Positions 1 through 9,401 are shown, numbered from the stretch's first letter. The stretch: DNA of 64,000 nt from Nesterenkonia sp. LB17 (GCF_022565915.1 NZ_JAJOYX010000001.1:558001-622000), one strand, 5' to 3'. Numbers and translations are program-made. Notes: generated by a model from the letters alone, not told the origin.

Positions 1-26
1 TGCTGGTCCTGGTGCGAGTGATTCAT
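1..26 (-). CDS. 5' end of an unidentified gene running off the left edge
   Basis: Only the first eight codons are inside the window, reading MNHSHQDQ on the minus strand. They follow an AAAGGA ribosome-binding site five bases before the ATG, which is why I accept this as a real start. A histidine-rich start is common in copper/heavy-metal P-type ATPases and other metal proteins, but eight residues cannot decide this. A short perfect palindrome (CACCT-T-AGGTG, 111-121) lies upstream and could be its operator. Function unassigned. Confidence 0.4.
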
Positions 27-159
27 GGTGTTCCTTTCCCTCGGGTCATTCACTGGGAGATCCAGTGCGCCGACGCGGAGAACAAAACATTTTCTGCGTC
101 AGTAAAAATCACCTTAGGTGCGACCATGGACATGAATGCGAGCCGAACAGATACAACAA

Positions 160-1221
160 CTACCGAGGATCATCTTCGGTATATCGGCGCTGGAACTCGC
201 GCTGGCCGTGCGTCACGCGGCGGATGTCCATACTGGAGTCGAAAGTGGACCCTATGGCGCCGGCGACGACGCCCATCGCCGCGCTGAGCCAGGCGATGTC
301 GAGGTAGTTCAACAGGCTTACGTCACTGCCGATGAGATCAGCGAGGAAGTCCGGGTCGATGACCACGAGGGCGCCGAAGAAGATCGCCACCACAAGTGCC
401 AGGTAGAGCATGGTCACGGCGACCAGCAGCGTCAGGATCGTAGAGCCGTTGTAGAGCATGACCACTCGGCCCACGTGCTTATTGATGGGTTTGTCCCACA
501 GCCGGTTGGTGAAGATGAGCCATGCCACCATGCTGAGGATCACCGCGACTCCGATGGAGAGCAGGCGCACGGTGCTCAGTGCGTCGGCCATCTGCCAGAT
601 CGAGTAGTAGAAGATGCCGAACGCGCCAACAGCTGAGGCTGCTGCGAGTGCCCCTGAAAGTTTGGGGGCGGTTCGCATCGGCTCGTTGGCGACGGTCATG
701 CCTAGAATTGTTCGCGGATCTCCGGTCACGGTGTGCGCAAACAAGCGGTGTTGGTCGCCTGGTTCCGTGGACCTCCAGCGAGCCCATCGCTGGGAGTATT
801 TCTTCTCCACCGGGCCGTGCTCGTCTGGCAGCAGCTTGAGAAGACAGTTCATGAAGATCTCGCGGATCCTGCGCTTCGTGTCCCACACGCCCAGAGTGGG
901 GAAAGAGATGATCGCGGTTCGCTTGTCGGAGAAGATCTCCGCGACCAGGGCTTGTCCTTCTTCGTAGCGAGGTACTTCGGTGAGCACCAGCACTGCATCA
1001 GCGTCGAGGTGCTCGGCGTCGAGTTCGCCGATGGCCACGATGTCGAGCGCGCCGTCGGTGTCGATGCGCACGCTTCGGGTCTCGACCTCCACCTCGACAT
1101 CTTTCGTCAGCACCTGCCTCACCTCGGTGGTGAAACGTTCGGTGATCGCCTGGATCCTTCGGGTGGCTACTCCCGGATCCGCGATCAGCATCAAGCGCAA
1201 GGGTGTGTCGGGGGATGACAT
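160..1221 (-). CDS. Membrane protein with soluble N-terminal domain, function unknown
   Basis: A protein of about 353 residues. The N-terminal half is soluble and alternates strand-like and helix-like segments, with an acidic stretch around 'LDAEHLDADAVLVLTEVPRY'. The second half has about four hydrophobic segments (near 'LSGALAAASAVGAFGIF', 'LLSIGVAVILSMVAWLIF', 'STILTLLVAVTMLYLALVV' and 'WLSAAMGVVAGAIGS'). I start it at the ATG at 1221 because GGAG sits about eight bases upstream; a longer frame begins 14 codons earlier without that signal. It is transcribed toward the edge gene and divergently from the asparaginase. I do not recognise a named family; a membrane-anchored stress or signalling protein is possible. 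Confidence 0.7.
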   Translation of the reverse strand: MSSPDTPLRLMLIADPGVATRRIQAITERFTTEVRQVLTKDVEVEVETRSVRIDTDGALDIVAIGELDAEHLDADAVLVLTEVPRYEEGQALVAEIFSDKRTAIISFPTLGVWDTKRRIREIFMNCLLKLLPDEHGPVEKKYSQRWARWRSTEPGDQHRLFAHTVTGDPRTILGMTVANEPMRTAPKLSGALAAASAVGAFGIFYYSIWQMADALSTVRLLSIGVAVILSMVAWLIFTNRLWDKPINKHVGRVVMLYNGSTILTLLVAVTMLYLALVVAIFFGALVVIDPDFLADLIGSDVSLLNYLDIAWLSAAMGVVAGAIGSTFDSSMDIRRVTHGQREFQRRYTEDDPR

Positions 1222-1384
1222 GTGCGGTTCTCCTTCAGTCTCCCCGCGCAGAGCCAGGCCCATATCGGGAGAGATCAGCGTGAGGCGTCACCTCGAGCGT
1301 AACTACAGTGAACGTCGTTGTCCTCACCGCTGGTCTGTGATGGACTCAAGGAAGACAGTGGCCACCACAAGAATCGAGGCTGAC

Positions 1385-2392
1385 ATGACCCGCATCGTCG
1401 TGCTGGCCACCGGAGGAACCATCTCCTCCCGTCAGAGCTCGGCAGGCGGGTCCCGCGCCAAGGATGACGCCGCAGACCTGATCAGCGCCCTGAGTACGCA
1501 CGGACTCGACGACTTCGGAGCCGGCGTCGAACTCGAGTCCGAGGACGTTGCGGTGCAGAACTCCTTCAACTTTTCTCTAGCCGACCTCTCCCGGATCGCC
1601 CACGAGGTCGCGCGGATCCTGCGCCGAGAAGACGTGGACGGCGTAGTCGTCACCCATGGCACCGACACCATGGAAGAGACCCTCGCGCTGCTGGGCTTCA
1701 CCCATGATGATCCGCGGCCGGTGGTGCTCACCGGAGCCCAACGCAGCCCCGATCACCCCGACAGCGACGGCCCACGCAACCTCCACGACGCCATCCACAC
1801 CGCGGCCTCGCCAGCTTCCCGCGACCAAGGCGTGCTGCTGGTCTTCGGCGGGGAGATCCACAGCGCACTGGGTCTGCGCAAGAACCACACCCTGGCCCCG
1901 CAGCCCTTCGGCCACCGCAGTGCAGGCGTGCTGGGCGCCGTCGTCGGCTCCGGCACCAACTACTTCGCCCAGGCGCTGACACCCGAGCCGCTCCCGCTGC
2001 CCAACGCGGCATTCGAAGATCAGCGGGTGGACATGGTCCTGGGCTATCCCGGGGCCGACGCCGCGCTGATGCACGCAGCTCTCGAGGCCGGGGCCACCGG
2101 CGTCGTCGCGCTCGGCGCAGGGGCAGGCAACCCCGGTGTTCCGCTCACCGATGCCATCGCGCAGGCCACCGCTCAGGGCGTCCTGGTGGGTCTGGGCACC
2201 CGCACCGGGGCCGGGCCCGTCGCGGTGATCTACGGAGGCGGGGGAGCGGTGGACGCCGTCGCCGCCGGAGCCATCCCGCTTTCAGACCTGCCCGCAACCC
2301 AGGCCCGGATCCTGATGGCGCTGCTGCTGAGCGCCCATTCACCCACCCAAGCCAGAGACCAGCTGAAGGCACGGCTGAACCCGCAGACCTAG
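1385..2392 (+). CDS. L-asparaginase-like amidohydrolase
   Basis: A 335-residue member of the asparaginase/glutaminase family, which hydrolyses L-asparagine to aspartate and ammonia. The two diagnostic threonine motifs are present: ATGGTI at residues 8-13 (nucleophile T12) and HGTDTMEE at 91-98 (T93, D94). The C-terminal half carries the GAGAGN-type region expected of the fold. No signal peptide is visible, so the enzyme is probably cytoplasmic. The frame stays open upstream to about 980, but the N-terminal motif fixes the start at the ATG at 1385, preceded by GAGG. It leads a same-strand run with the deacetylase (46-bp gap) and the PPK2-like kinase. Other amidases of the superfamily cannot be excluded. 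Confidence 0.85.
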   Translation: MTRIVVLATGGTISSRQSSAGGSRAKDDAADLISALSTHGLDDFGAGVELESEDVAVQNSFNFSLADLSRIAHEVARILRREDVDGVVVTHGTDTMEETLALLGFTHDDPRPVVLTGAQRSPDHPDSDGPRNLHDAIHTAASPASRDQGVLLVFGGEIHSALGLRKNHTLAPQPFGHRSAGVLGAVVGSGTNYFAQALTPEPLPLPNAAFEDQRVDMVLGYPGADAALMHAALEAGATGVVALGAGAGNPGVPLTDAIAQATAQGVLVGLGTRTGAGPVAVIYGGGGAVDAVAAGAIPLSDLPATQARILMALLLSAHSPTQARDQLKARLNPQT

Positions 2393-2438
2393 AACACTTC
2401 AGACGCACTGCACCAGACACGGAAGAGGTACTCACATC

Positions 2439-3329
2439 ATGGCCAAAGAGATCTACGTAGCACTGGGCATCGACGTCGACGCGGTCGGCGGCTGGCTCGG
2501 CTCCTATGGCGGCGAGGACTCCCCGGGAGACATCTCCCGCGGCATGTTCGCCGGGGAGGTCGGGGTGCCCCGGCTGAACAACCTGTTGGCCAAATACGAC
2601 CTGCCCTCCACCTGGTTCTGGCCCGGTCACTCCATCGAGACCTTCCCCGAGCAGTTCGATCAGGTGGTCGCCGCAGGACACGAGATCGGAGTCCATGGCT
2701 ACAGCCATGAGAACCCGATCGCGATGACCCGCGAGCAGGAGACCGAGATCCTCACCTACTGCATCGATCTGATCGAGAAGCGCGCCGGGCGCCGCCCCAC
2801 CGGCTATGTGGCGCCCTGGTGGGAGTTCTCGACGGTCACCAATGAGCTGCTGCTGGAACAGGGCATCAAGTATGACCACTCGCTGATGCACCGGGACTTC
2901 GAGCCCTACTACGTGCGCGTCGGGGACAGCTGGGAGCACTCGAAGATCGACTACGACAAGCCCGCCAGCTCCTGGATGAAGCCCCTGATCCGCGGCGAGG
3001 AGACCGACCTGGTCGAGATCCCGGCCTCCTGGTACCTCGATGACCTGCCGCCGATGATGTTCATCAAGTCCAGCCCCAACAGCCACGGCTTCGTGAACCC
3101 ACGCCAGCTCGAAGAGATGTGGCGCGACCAGTTCGACTGGGTCTACCGGGAGAGCGACTACGCGGTCTTCACCATCACCATCCACCCCGACGTCTCCGGA
3201 CGCCCGCAGGTGCTGCTGATGCTGGAGCGGCTGATCGAACACATCAACTCCCACGAAGGCGTGAAGTGGGCGCAGTTCAATGACATCGCCGATGACTTCA
3301 TCCGCCGCTCACCGCGCACAACCGACTGA
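2439..3329 (+). CDS. Polysaccharide deacetylase family protein (PgdA/PuuE-like)
   Basis: A 296-residue NodB-fold protein. The metal and catalytic signature is visible: GIDVDA (D12, D14) near the N-terminus and HGYSH (H86, H90), followed by the conserved '[10 protein letters not shown]' loop. There is no signal peptide, and the short compact form resembles the Helicobacter-type PgdA / allantoinase PuuE branch, whose members act on varied N-acyl or amide substrates, more than secreted chitin deacetylases. The gene follows the asparaginase by 46 bp and precedes the PPK2-like gene by 47 bp, so co-transcription is likely. A role in cytoplasmic amide hydrolysis alongside the asparaginase is inference only. 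Confidence 0.8.
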   Translation: MAKEIYVALGIDVDAVGGWLGSYGGEDSPGDISRGMFAGEVGVPRLNNLLAKYDLPSTWFWPGHSIETFPEQFDQVVAAGHEIGVHGYSHENPIAMTREQETEILTYCIDLIEKRAGRRPTGYVAPWWEFSTVTNELLLEQGIKYDHSLMHRDFEPYYVRVGDSWEHSKIDYDKPASSWMKPLIRGEETDLVEIPASWYLDDLPPMMFIKSSPNSHGFVNPRQLEEMWRDQFDWVYRESDYAVFTITIHPDVSGRPQVLLMLERLIEHINSHEGVKWAQFNDIADDFIRRSPRTTD

Positions 3330-3376
3330 CCTTCCTGCCCCTGAAACCACCGCTGCATCTGCCACAAGGAGACACC

Positions 3377-4435
3377 GTGTCCAAGAATGAGAAGAATGCC
3401 CACCGGCTCGATGTCCCCCTGGACGGCGTCCGCGGACCCAAGGGCGCGAAGAAGACCCCGTTCGAGGGCGACCCCCGCAAGCTCTGGCGGGTGAACCAAT
3501 ACCCGTCCCCGTTCTCACTTGCAGATGCCCCCACCCGTGAGAAGGTCGGGTTCAAGGGCAAGAAGGACGACGGTGAGGACGCGCTCGATGAACGCGCCGA
3601 GATGCTGGCCGACCTGCAGGAGCTGATGTGGGCACATGTCGTCTCAGCGTCTGAAGAGGACCAGCGCGAGGTGGCCAAGGCCATCGCCGGCCGAGTGCCT
3701 CGGCGAACACCTGCAGAGAAGGCCCGTCGGGAGGAGCTGTTCTCACCCGAGGTGGAGAAGGCGCTCAGCAACCTGGCGCGGGGGCCCAGGATCTTGCTGG
3801 TGCTGCAGGGCATGGACGCCTCCGGCAAGGGCGGGGTGGTCAAGCAGGTCGTGACCTCCATGGACCCGATGGGTGTGGACGTGGCCGGGTTCGGCAAGCC
3901 CACCGCAGCGGAGAGTCGCGAGCACTACCTGGAGCGCATCATCCGCAGGCTCCCACGCCCCGGGCATGTGGGAGTCTTCGACCGCTCCCACTACGAAGAC
4001 GTGCTGGTGCCCACCATCCTTGGCAGCGAGAGCGCGGAGGAGCTCGAGCGCCGCACCGAGGCGCTGATGCTCTTCGAGCGCGAACTCGTCCGGCTGGGCT
4101 TCGTGATCATCAAGGTCAAGCTCACCATCTCCCAGGAGGAGCAGCTGGACCGGCTGGTTTCCCGGTTGGACCGGAAGGAGAAGCACTGGAAGTACGACCC
4201 CTCCGACGCCGATGCCCGGGCCGAGTTTGACCTCTACCAGGAGGTCTACTCTCGCCTTATGGAAGCCACCGACGCCGACCACGCGCCCTGGCATGTGATC
4301 GGCGCGGACCGGAAGTGGTACTCCCGACTTGCGGTCCAGGAGCTGCTCATCGCCGCGCTCTCTGACCTGAAGCTGCGCTGGCCCGCAGCGGACTATGACG
4401 TGGAGACGGAACGGACGCGGCTGCTGGAGTCGTGA
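3377..4435 (+). CDS. Polyphosphate kinase 2 family nucleotide phosphotransferase
   Basis: PPK2 enzymes move phosphate between polyphosphate and nucleotides. This 352-residue protein has the family Walker A loop GMDASGKGG (145-153) and the FDRSHYEDV lid motif (201-209). Start is GTG at 3377, preceded by AAGGAG at 3366-3371. Unusually, about 45 charged residues (roughly 92-137) lie between the 'LQELMWA' helix and the Walker A strand, where most family members have only a few. Gene order places it last in a run of three; a 24-bp gap separates it from the convergent DUF805 gene. Nucleoside mono- versus diphosphate preference cannot be read from sequence alone. Confidence 0.85.
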   Translation: MSKNEKNAHRLDVPLDGVRGPKGAKKTPFEGDPRKLWRVNQYPSPFSLADAPTREKVGFKGKKDDGEDALDERAEMLADLQELMWAHVVSASEEDQREVAKAIAGRVPRRTPAEKARREELFSPEVEKALSNLARGPRILLVLQGMDASGKGGVVKQVVTSMDPMGVDVAGFGKPTAAESREHYLERIIRRLPRPGHVGVFDRSHYEDVLVPTILGSESAEELERRTEALMLFERELVRLGFVIIKVKLTISQEEQLDRLVSRLDRKEKHWKYDPSDADARAEFDLYQEVYSRLMEATDADHAPWHVIGADRKWYSRLAVQELLIAALSDLKLRWPAADYDVETERTRLLES

Positions 4436-4459
4436 GGGCCTGCTGACGAAGCTGAGCGC

Positions 4460-4993
4460 CTAGGGGAGGGAGCGTCCCGCGCTCGACGCCTCGGGCGCTG
4501 GTTCCGTCGGGTACTCCCACTTCGGGTTCCGTATATCGAACCGCGTCCGCAAGATCATCAACATCAGAACAATGATGGGGCCGATGAAGGGGATCAGTCC
4601 CAGGAAATAGACGGGTCCTGGGAGCCCTGCGTCGTGCAGCCTGCGCCAGCTCACCGCGAGCATCGGAAGAACCGTTACAGCGCCCCAGACAAAGGCCGCG
4701 AGCGAGCTCGCCAGAACCAGTCCCTCGACGTTGCCGGTGCCCTGAGTCAGGTCGAAGTAGCCCAGGGCTGGATCATAGGTGCGCATGTGCGGGATTGATA
4801 TCAGCCCGCCGACTACGGTCATGAAGAGCTGCACCCACCAGTACTCGCTGCGCGAGGCGTACCCCTTGAAGTGCGTGTACTTGCCGAAGAAAAGCCGCAC
4901 GGCTTGGCCGAGTGTGGCGCCGTAGAGCGGCTCGTTCAATGAGGGAGCAGAGGCTTCTGAAGTCTGGGACGGATCGGTGCTGTAGCTGCTCAC
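4460..4993 (-). CDS. DUF805 family membrane protein
   Basis: A 177-residue inner-membrane protein with DUF805 hallmarks: the 'YASRSEYWW' entry motif near residue 45, a hydrophobic core with about four transmembrane segments, and 'VSWRRLHDAGLPG' before the last pair. Residues 1-20 are a Ser/Thr-rich cytoplasmic lead. Start is a GTG at 4993 with GGAG nine bases upstream. It converges on the PPK2-like gene. The family is widespread and lacks an assigned biochemical role. Confidence 0.85.
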   Translation of the reverse strand: MSSYSTDPSQTSEASAPSLNEPLYGATLGQAVRLFFGKYTHFKGYASRSEYWWVQLFMTVVGGLISIPHMRTYDPALGYFDLTQGTGNVEGLVLASSLAAFVWGAVTVLPMLAVSWRRLHDAGLPGPVYFLGLIPFIGPIIVLMLMILRTRFDIRNPKWEYPTEPAPEASSAGRSLP

Positions 4994-5178
4994 GGTGATT
5001 CACTCCGGTGTTGACGCTTATGTATGTTCAACCCTAAGGCGCAGGGCGCTGATCTGGGAAGACTTAGTGTGAATCTCTAAATCTCCAGGGTCAGTGATCC
5101 CATTACGAAGGACTCGTTCGCACCCTCGGGCCTAGTGATGGCCGGGTTCCCGGGGCCGTCACGTCGAGAGTCGGACGG

Positions 5179-6282
5179 CTACTCATCCTGGAGTTCGAAG
5201 TGGTCGATGAGCCGATCCAGTGTGAAAGCCTGTCGGAGTTTTCCTGCACTGTTCTGGTTGGCGAACATACCTTTGACCCAGTAGGCCTCTGATTTCGAGA
5301 CTGTGGTTTCCCACCGGACTGGGACCACGTATTCCGCCATGTCTATCCCTGACTCGAGCCCCGGGTCCTCGTGCTCATATGGAGCATTGAGTGGATGCTG
5401 ACTCAGTCGCTTCCAACTGCCATTTGATAAGACCTCTGCCTCGGCAAAGCTCCTCGCCTCCCCAATAGTCTCACCGACACCGACGTAGCCGTACTTGGGG
5501 ATATGAACGAAAATTCTTGCTCCCACGGGCAGGCTGCGAAGGGTCCTGGAATACCATTCCCCTCCGCCTGCGGAGACGAATCCATGAGTCCGAGCATCCT
5601 CCCAGTCGCGGTGATCGCTCTCTCCGAACGTAACGAACCAGTCGCGACCGTTCCACTCTGCTTTCTTGCTCGCCCTGGGTGTGCTGGAAGTAGTGGCGGA
5701 CGGTGAATCAGGCGCGAGCCAGGAGCGTGCCAGGTAGCGACGGTCTTCGTCTTCCAAGTAGGAGAAGAACACGGCGTTGATGGCGAGGCCGAACTCTCTG
5801 AGGTAATTGACGATCCGCTCCGAGCTGTCGTCGAGGCTCGTCGCCACGATCGTCATAGTGATCTTCTCGGTGTTCAGTTCGTCAGGCGGAGAAAAGCCGA
5901 AGAGCTCATTGAATGCTGGTTCGAACTCCATCGCGGGACGGTTCCTAGCAAGGTGTTCGTTGGCGATCTCGACGATGGTGCCAGGGTCCAGCGTGGAGAC
6001 CCATGACCCGTAGTCGAGTATCTGGGCAGTTACTTCACGTGGGGTTCGGTCTCTTTTGAGTTCGAGGACGTGGAGATTGGCGTCACTGTCCATGGCGAGC
6101 AGGTCAATCCACTTGTTGTATGGGGTCTTGACTTGTCGCCCGATGACGAGCAGACGTTGACCCAGGAGTGACGGGTCGTGCTCGAGGAACGTTTCCAACT
6201 CGGCCTCAGTTGGCAGATGTCCAGGCGGAAGTCGTTTCGGTGCGGGTCCGTCCAGACGCCACACCCCGATCTGTGTCGGCAT
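5179..6282 (-). CDS. NucS/DUF91-like putative endonuclease
   Basis: A 367-residue protein whose N-terminal third carries a PD-(D/E)XK nuclease signature: an acidic residue near E31, WIDLLAMD (D60), VLELKRD (E74, K76), and a trailing 'TAQILDY' helix. This is the arrangement seen in DUF91/NucS-type nucleases. The C-terminal half (about 190-367) is not familiar and may bind a partner or DNA. I start at the ATG at 6282 because GGAGG precedes it by eight bases. It is divergent from the DUF6308-like gene with a 213-bp shared upstream region. Actinobacterial NucS acts in mismatch repair, but that protein is shorter; this longer form more likely belongs to an accessory or defence gene group (inference). 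Confidence 0.65.
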   Translation of the reverse strand: MPTQIGVWRLDGPAPKRLPPGHLPTEAELETFLEHDPSLLGQRLLVIGRQVKTPYNKWIDLLAMDSDANLHVLELKRDRTPREVTAQILDYGSWVSTLDPGTIVEIANEHLARNRPAMEFEPAFNELFGFSPPDELNTEKITMTIVATSLDDSSERIVNYLREFGLAINAVFFSYLEDEDRRYLARSWLAPDSPSATTSSTPRASKKAEWNGRDWFVTFGESDHRDWEDARTHGFVSAGGGEWYSRTLRSLPVGARIFVHIPKYGYVGVGETIGEARSFAEAEVLSNGSWKRLSQHPLNAPYEHEDPGLESGIDMAEYVVPVRWETTVSKSEAYWVKGMFANQNSAGKLRQAFTLDRLIDHFELQDE

Positions 6283-6495
6283 GGGTTGTTCCTCCGTCTT
6301 TGAGCGTGAGTGGTTCGCAATCCGATTGGGCAAGGTCAACGCTACTGAACGGACTGTTCACTTCGGTAGCAGAAGCGAGACGGACTCCGACTCGGCACAG
6401 ATCATGCCCTCACCTAGGGTTTCCTGACTGACGTTAAGGTACTTTTTAATTCAGTATGCAACTAGATGCTCAGCGAATGGAGGAGTCAAAAGCCC

Positions 6496-7194
6496 ATGAT
6501 CGTAGATTTTCCATCAGTAGACACGAAGATTCAGACGCAAGCTCGCGACCAGGCGCTTCGGGCCTTATCGCACGAGAGTACGGCGGAGAAAGTCGGCAAG
6601 TTTTACGATCCCGAGAGTAATTTCGCCGGGTCAACCTTCACGCAATTGGGTCCTCGCGACTCTGACGCAGTGACGGCGGTCGACTTGTTGGCCACCGGAA
6701 CTCTTTCGGTGACGATCCCGCCGCGCGCGGTGCGCAGAATTTTGGAGGACGCAGAGACCCAGCGAGAACTCTCTCGCCTTTTGTCTGCGCTGCCACCTGT
6801 GAAGCTGGAATCAACCACGCCCGCTGACTTCGCGTCGATGTGTGAGTTCTATGACCTGGTTAAGGCTTCATTGGCACGAGCGGACACTGCGTCATCAAAT
6901 CCATGGGTGACGGCGAGCAAGATCACTGCCCGTAAGCGTCCGGAGCTTTACCCGGTTCGAGACCGAGTTGTGTGCAAGTACCTTGGCATCCAGAACCTCA
7001 ACGATCGAGAAAAGGACTGGTATGTCTTCCGTAAGCTTCTGCGAGATCAGGAGATTCAAGGTCTGCTGTCTGAGCTCCCAGATCTCGCGCGTGAGGCACA
7101 TGAGGGGACACCACTGAGCATCGAAGCGGAGCCCCTCCGGTTATTGGACGCGGCGCTCTGGCGATTTGGTGGGGACGAGAACAGAGGAATGTAG
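6496..7194 (+). CDS. DUF6308-like protein, function unknown
   Basis: A 232-residue soluble protein. The region 'ASKITARKRPELYPVRDRVV' (140-159) resembles the conserved core of DUF6308 proteins, which have no established function. GGAGGAG at 6479-6485 supports the ATG at 6496; an in-frame ATG at 6466 is the alternative and lies upstream of that ribosome-binding site. It is followed 45 bp later by the DUF6994-like gene on the same strand. Base composition is lower in GC than the metabolic genes further right, consistent with acquisition. Confidence 0.6.
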   Translation: MIVDFPSVDTKIQTQARDQALRALSHESTAEKVGKFYDPESNFAGSTFTQLGPRDSDAVTAVDLLATGTLSVTIPPRAVRRILEDAETQRELSRLLSALPPVKLESTTPADFASMCEFYDLVKASLARADTASSNPWVTASKITARKRPELYPVRDRVVCKYLGIQNLNDREKDWYVFRKLLRDQEIQGLLSELPDLAREAHEGTPLSIEAEPLRLLDAALWRFGGDENRGM

Positions 7195-7239
7195 CGTGCG
7201 CTCCTGAGCTCAGAGTCGGAACAGTTATGGAGATGATTC

Positions 7240-7989
7240 TTGGACGTGGGACCCGATAGCACCACCCTTCGGTCAATCGACGTGACGTTCGACTTCCGAT
7301 CCGACACTCCGCCAGGACTTGACCCCGATCGTCACAGCCCCACCCTGCGGACGTATCACCGCGTGCTCTGGAGCAAGCCGCTCCCTGGCGGTGAGACGTT
7401 CAGCCTGAGTGAGACACGGCGGAATTGCTACCTGCACCACAAGTCAGACCTCGGTGAATTTTTCCTCTCAAGCGACCGGATCACTCAGGGGCTCGCCGGG
7501 TGGGGTGGGCGTCTCCAGGCCCTGGCGTCGAGCTTTTCGGAGGCCGAGAACGAGGACTACAGAGCGCTGGGGAACTCCGTTGCCGGGGTCATCATCTGGC
7601 CGGGCAATCAGATCGAGAAAAAGCCAACCATCAACGCGGCCCGCGGCCTGAACAGCAAGATCGCTGATCGGATGGACCTGACGCTCGAGGTGGTCCGCAG
7701 GCACTACGCGCGGGAGCAGAGTCCGCTGTCCGAGACCCTTGCTCGTTACGCCGACTTCTTCGACCTGTTCGAAGACTTTCATGGCTACATCGACTTCTTT
7801 CATCTGCAAGATCTCGTGATACCAGATGCCTCGCAGGTGAGCTTCTTCCTTCCATTCGATGGCTTCCGGAGTTCCGGCGTGCCCGTGTCAGTCGAGTCCT
7901 ACGCAGGATTCAGGCGGCGCCATGAGGAGTTCCTCGCGGCCCGCCGGGGGCGCATAGCCGCGTGGCAGGAAGACTGGCTTGTGCGTTGA
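7240..7989 (+). CDS. DUF6994-like protein, function unknown
   Basis: A 249-residue soluble protein with 'HRVLWSKPLPGGETFSL' near residue 40, an acidic/aromatic patch 'FDLFEDFHGYIDFFHLQDLV' around 170-190 and an Arg-rich tail. I recognise the overall pattern as the DUF6994 type, which is uncharacterised. The most likely start is the TTG at 7240, with GGAGA at 7229-7233; a GTG at 7246 is the alternative. It is probably co-transcribed with the gene before it. The first IS110 element lies 350 bp downstream. Confidence 0.55.
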   Translation: MDVGPDSTTLRSIDVTFDFRSDTPPGLDPDRHSPTLRTYHRVLWSKPLPGGETFSLSETRRNCYLHHKSDLGEFFLSSDRITQGLAGWGGRLQALASSFSEAENEDYRALGNSVAGVIIWPGNQIEKKPTINAARGLNSKIADRMDLTLEVVRRHYAREQSPLSETLARYADFFDLFEDFHGYIDFFHLQDLVIPDASQVSFFLPFDGFRSSGVPVSVESYAGFRRRHEEFLAARRGRIAAWQEDWLVR

Positions 7990-8339
7990 TCCATCACTGT
8001 GGTCGGGCCCATGCGTGTCCATGAGCAGGACATCGTCGAACTATTGTGAACTCCTCGGAACCCGGGGCAGACCAGAGTCTCCATCAATAGTGAAAATGGG
8101 ATGGAGGGCTTCGGGAGGGGTCTGACTTTCCAATCAAACTGACGCACCCTCGAACGGTGTTGTCCTGCCTGGGACCCGTCGATTCCTCCCGGAGCTCTCG
8201 CTGAATGGTCTGGATGCCCAGATCGAGCAGGGATGTGACTTCATAGGACCCTGTGCAACGAGACCCGTCACTGTTGTGTCCGCCCAGCCCGGCCTAGAGT
8301 CATCCAGCGCGAAGCTCTCGCGAAGGAGACGATCTCACC
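7990..8339. other. Intergenic region left of the first IS110 transposase
   Basis: No gene is supportable here. An 82-codon minus-strand frame (7899-8147) overlaps the preceding gene and has no recognisable protein character. The right part (about 8150-8339) holds the non-coding 5' end of the IS110 element, including a copy of ATAGGACC at 8243-8250 and the GAAGGAG ribosome-binding site of the transposase. Confidence 0.5.
8250..8339 (+). ncRNA. Candidate bridge-RNA region of the first IS110 element
   Basis: IS110-group elements are known to carry a guide (bridge) RNA in the non-coding stretch before the transposase gene. This region lies in that position and has G/C-rich segments capable of pairing. 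I did not derive a fold; the call rests on position and family knowledge. Confidence 0.3.
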
Positions 8340-9401
8340 ATGACGGTTCCATCTCTTGTCACCCAAGAAGTCGTGATCGCCGGAATTGACGCCCATCAGG
8401 ACACCCATCACGTTGCGGTACTCACCCATACCGGCGCCTTGCTCGGTGATCAGCAGTTCCCCGCCAGCCCACCCGGGTACAGAGCACTGCTGGACTGGGT
8501 CGCCGCATTCGGACTCATCGATAGGATCGGTGTGGAATCGACGGGATCCTATGCAGCGGGTTTGACTCGATTCCTCACCGCAGAGGGCATCGATGTGAGA
8601 GAAGTCAATATGCCCCACGCCCATACTAAGGCACGCCGCGGCAAGAGTGATGCAATCGACGACGAGGCGGCCGCCCGCAAAACGCTCGCTGGTGACGCAA
8701 CAGCGGTGCCGAAAACAACCACAGGTCTCATCAAATCCATTCGCCACCTGACACTGGCCAGACACTCAGCGGTCAAAGCCCGATCAAGCGCGCTGGTGCA
8801 GCTGCAGGCGCTGCTGATCACCGCCCCAGATCCTGTGCGCGAACGCATCACCGCGTCATCGGGTGCCGGCAAAGCCGTTCAATGCCTGAGATTGCGCGCG
8901 GACGTGGGTCGACTGGGTGAACCATTACACGCTGCGAAGCTGGCCTTGCGCATGTTGGCTGTGCGTATCAGAGGCTTCGACGAGGAGATCGCGACCCTGG
9001 ATGCGCACCTTGCCCACATGGTCGCAGACGCCGCACCCACACTTCTGACCCGGGTCGGGATCAGCACCGGCCATGCCGCCCAATTGTTGATCACGGCCGG
9101 GGAGAACATCGACAGGTTGCATTCGGAGGCAGCATTCGCACGCTTGTGCGGCGTTGCTCCGATCCCGGTGTCCTCGGGCAAATCTCACCGCATGCGTCTG
9201 CATCGAGGCGGTGACCGGCAAGCGAACAGAGCCCTGCACATGATTGCAGTCTGCCGACTCCGGTACGACCCCAGAACACGTGCCTACATGCAGCGGCGCC
9301 AGACTGACGGGCTCTCGAAGAAGGACATTCTGCGATGCCTGAAGCGGTACATCGCGAGAGAGGTCTACAACGACCTCAAGACCGACCTCGGGGTCCCTTG
9401 A
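8340..9401 (+). CDS. IS110-family transposase (DEDD type)
   Basis: A 353-residue recombinase. The N-terminal RuvC-like DEDD domain shows GIDAHQDTH (D near residue 18), GVESTGSY and KSDAIDDEAA. The C-terminal Transposase_20 domain has the GVAPIPVSSGKS motif with the candidate catalytic serine, then 'RGGDRQANRALH'. Length is normal for the family and no frameshift is seen, so it looks intact. ATG at 8340 with GAAGGAG upstream. It is only distantly similar to the neighbouring transposase, so the two are not copies of one element. Confidence 0.95.
   Translation: MTVPSLVTQEVVIAGIDAHQDTHHVAVLTHTGALLGDQQFPASPPGYRALLDWVAAFGLIDRIGVESTGSYAAGLTRFLTAEGIDVREVNMPHAHTKARRGKSDAIDDEAAARKTLAGDATAVPKTTTGLIKSIRHLTLARHSAVKARSSALVQLQALLITAPDPVRERITASSGAGKAVQCLRLRADVGRLGEPLHAAKLALRMLAVRIRGFDEEIATLDAHLAHMVADAAPTLLTRVGISTGHAAQLLITAGENIDRLHSEAAFARLCGVAPIPVSSGKSHRMRLHRGGDRQANRALHMIAVCRLRYDPRTRAYMQRRQTDGLSKKDILRCLKRYIAREVYNDLKTDLGVP

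Noticed and set aside
980-1384. N-terminal extension of the asparaginase frame back to 980
   Set aside because: The added residues are Ser/Thr-rich without family similarity and overlap the opposite-strand membrane gene; ATGGTI fixes the real start at 1385.
2145-3254. Long minus-strand open frame opposite the polysaccharide deacetylase
   Set aside because: It mirrors the codon structure of the real gene on the other strand and has no domain pattern; typical of high-GC antisense frames.
7899-8147. 82-codon minus-strand frame after the DUF6994-like gene
   Set aside because: Overlaps the end of that gene and has no family resemblance; I considered an IS remnant but saw no transposase motif.
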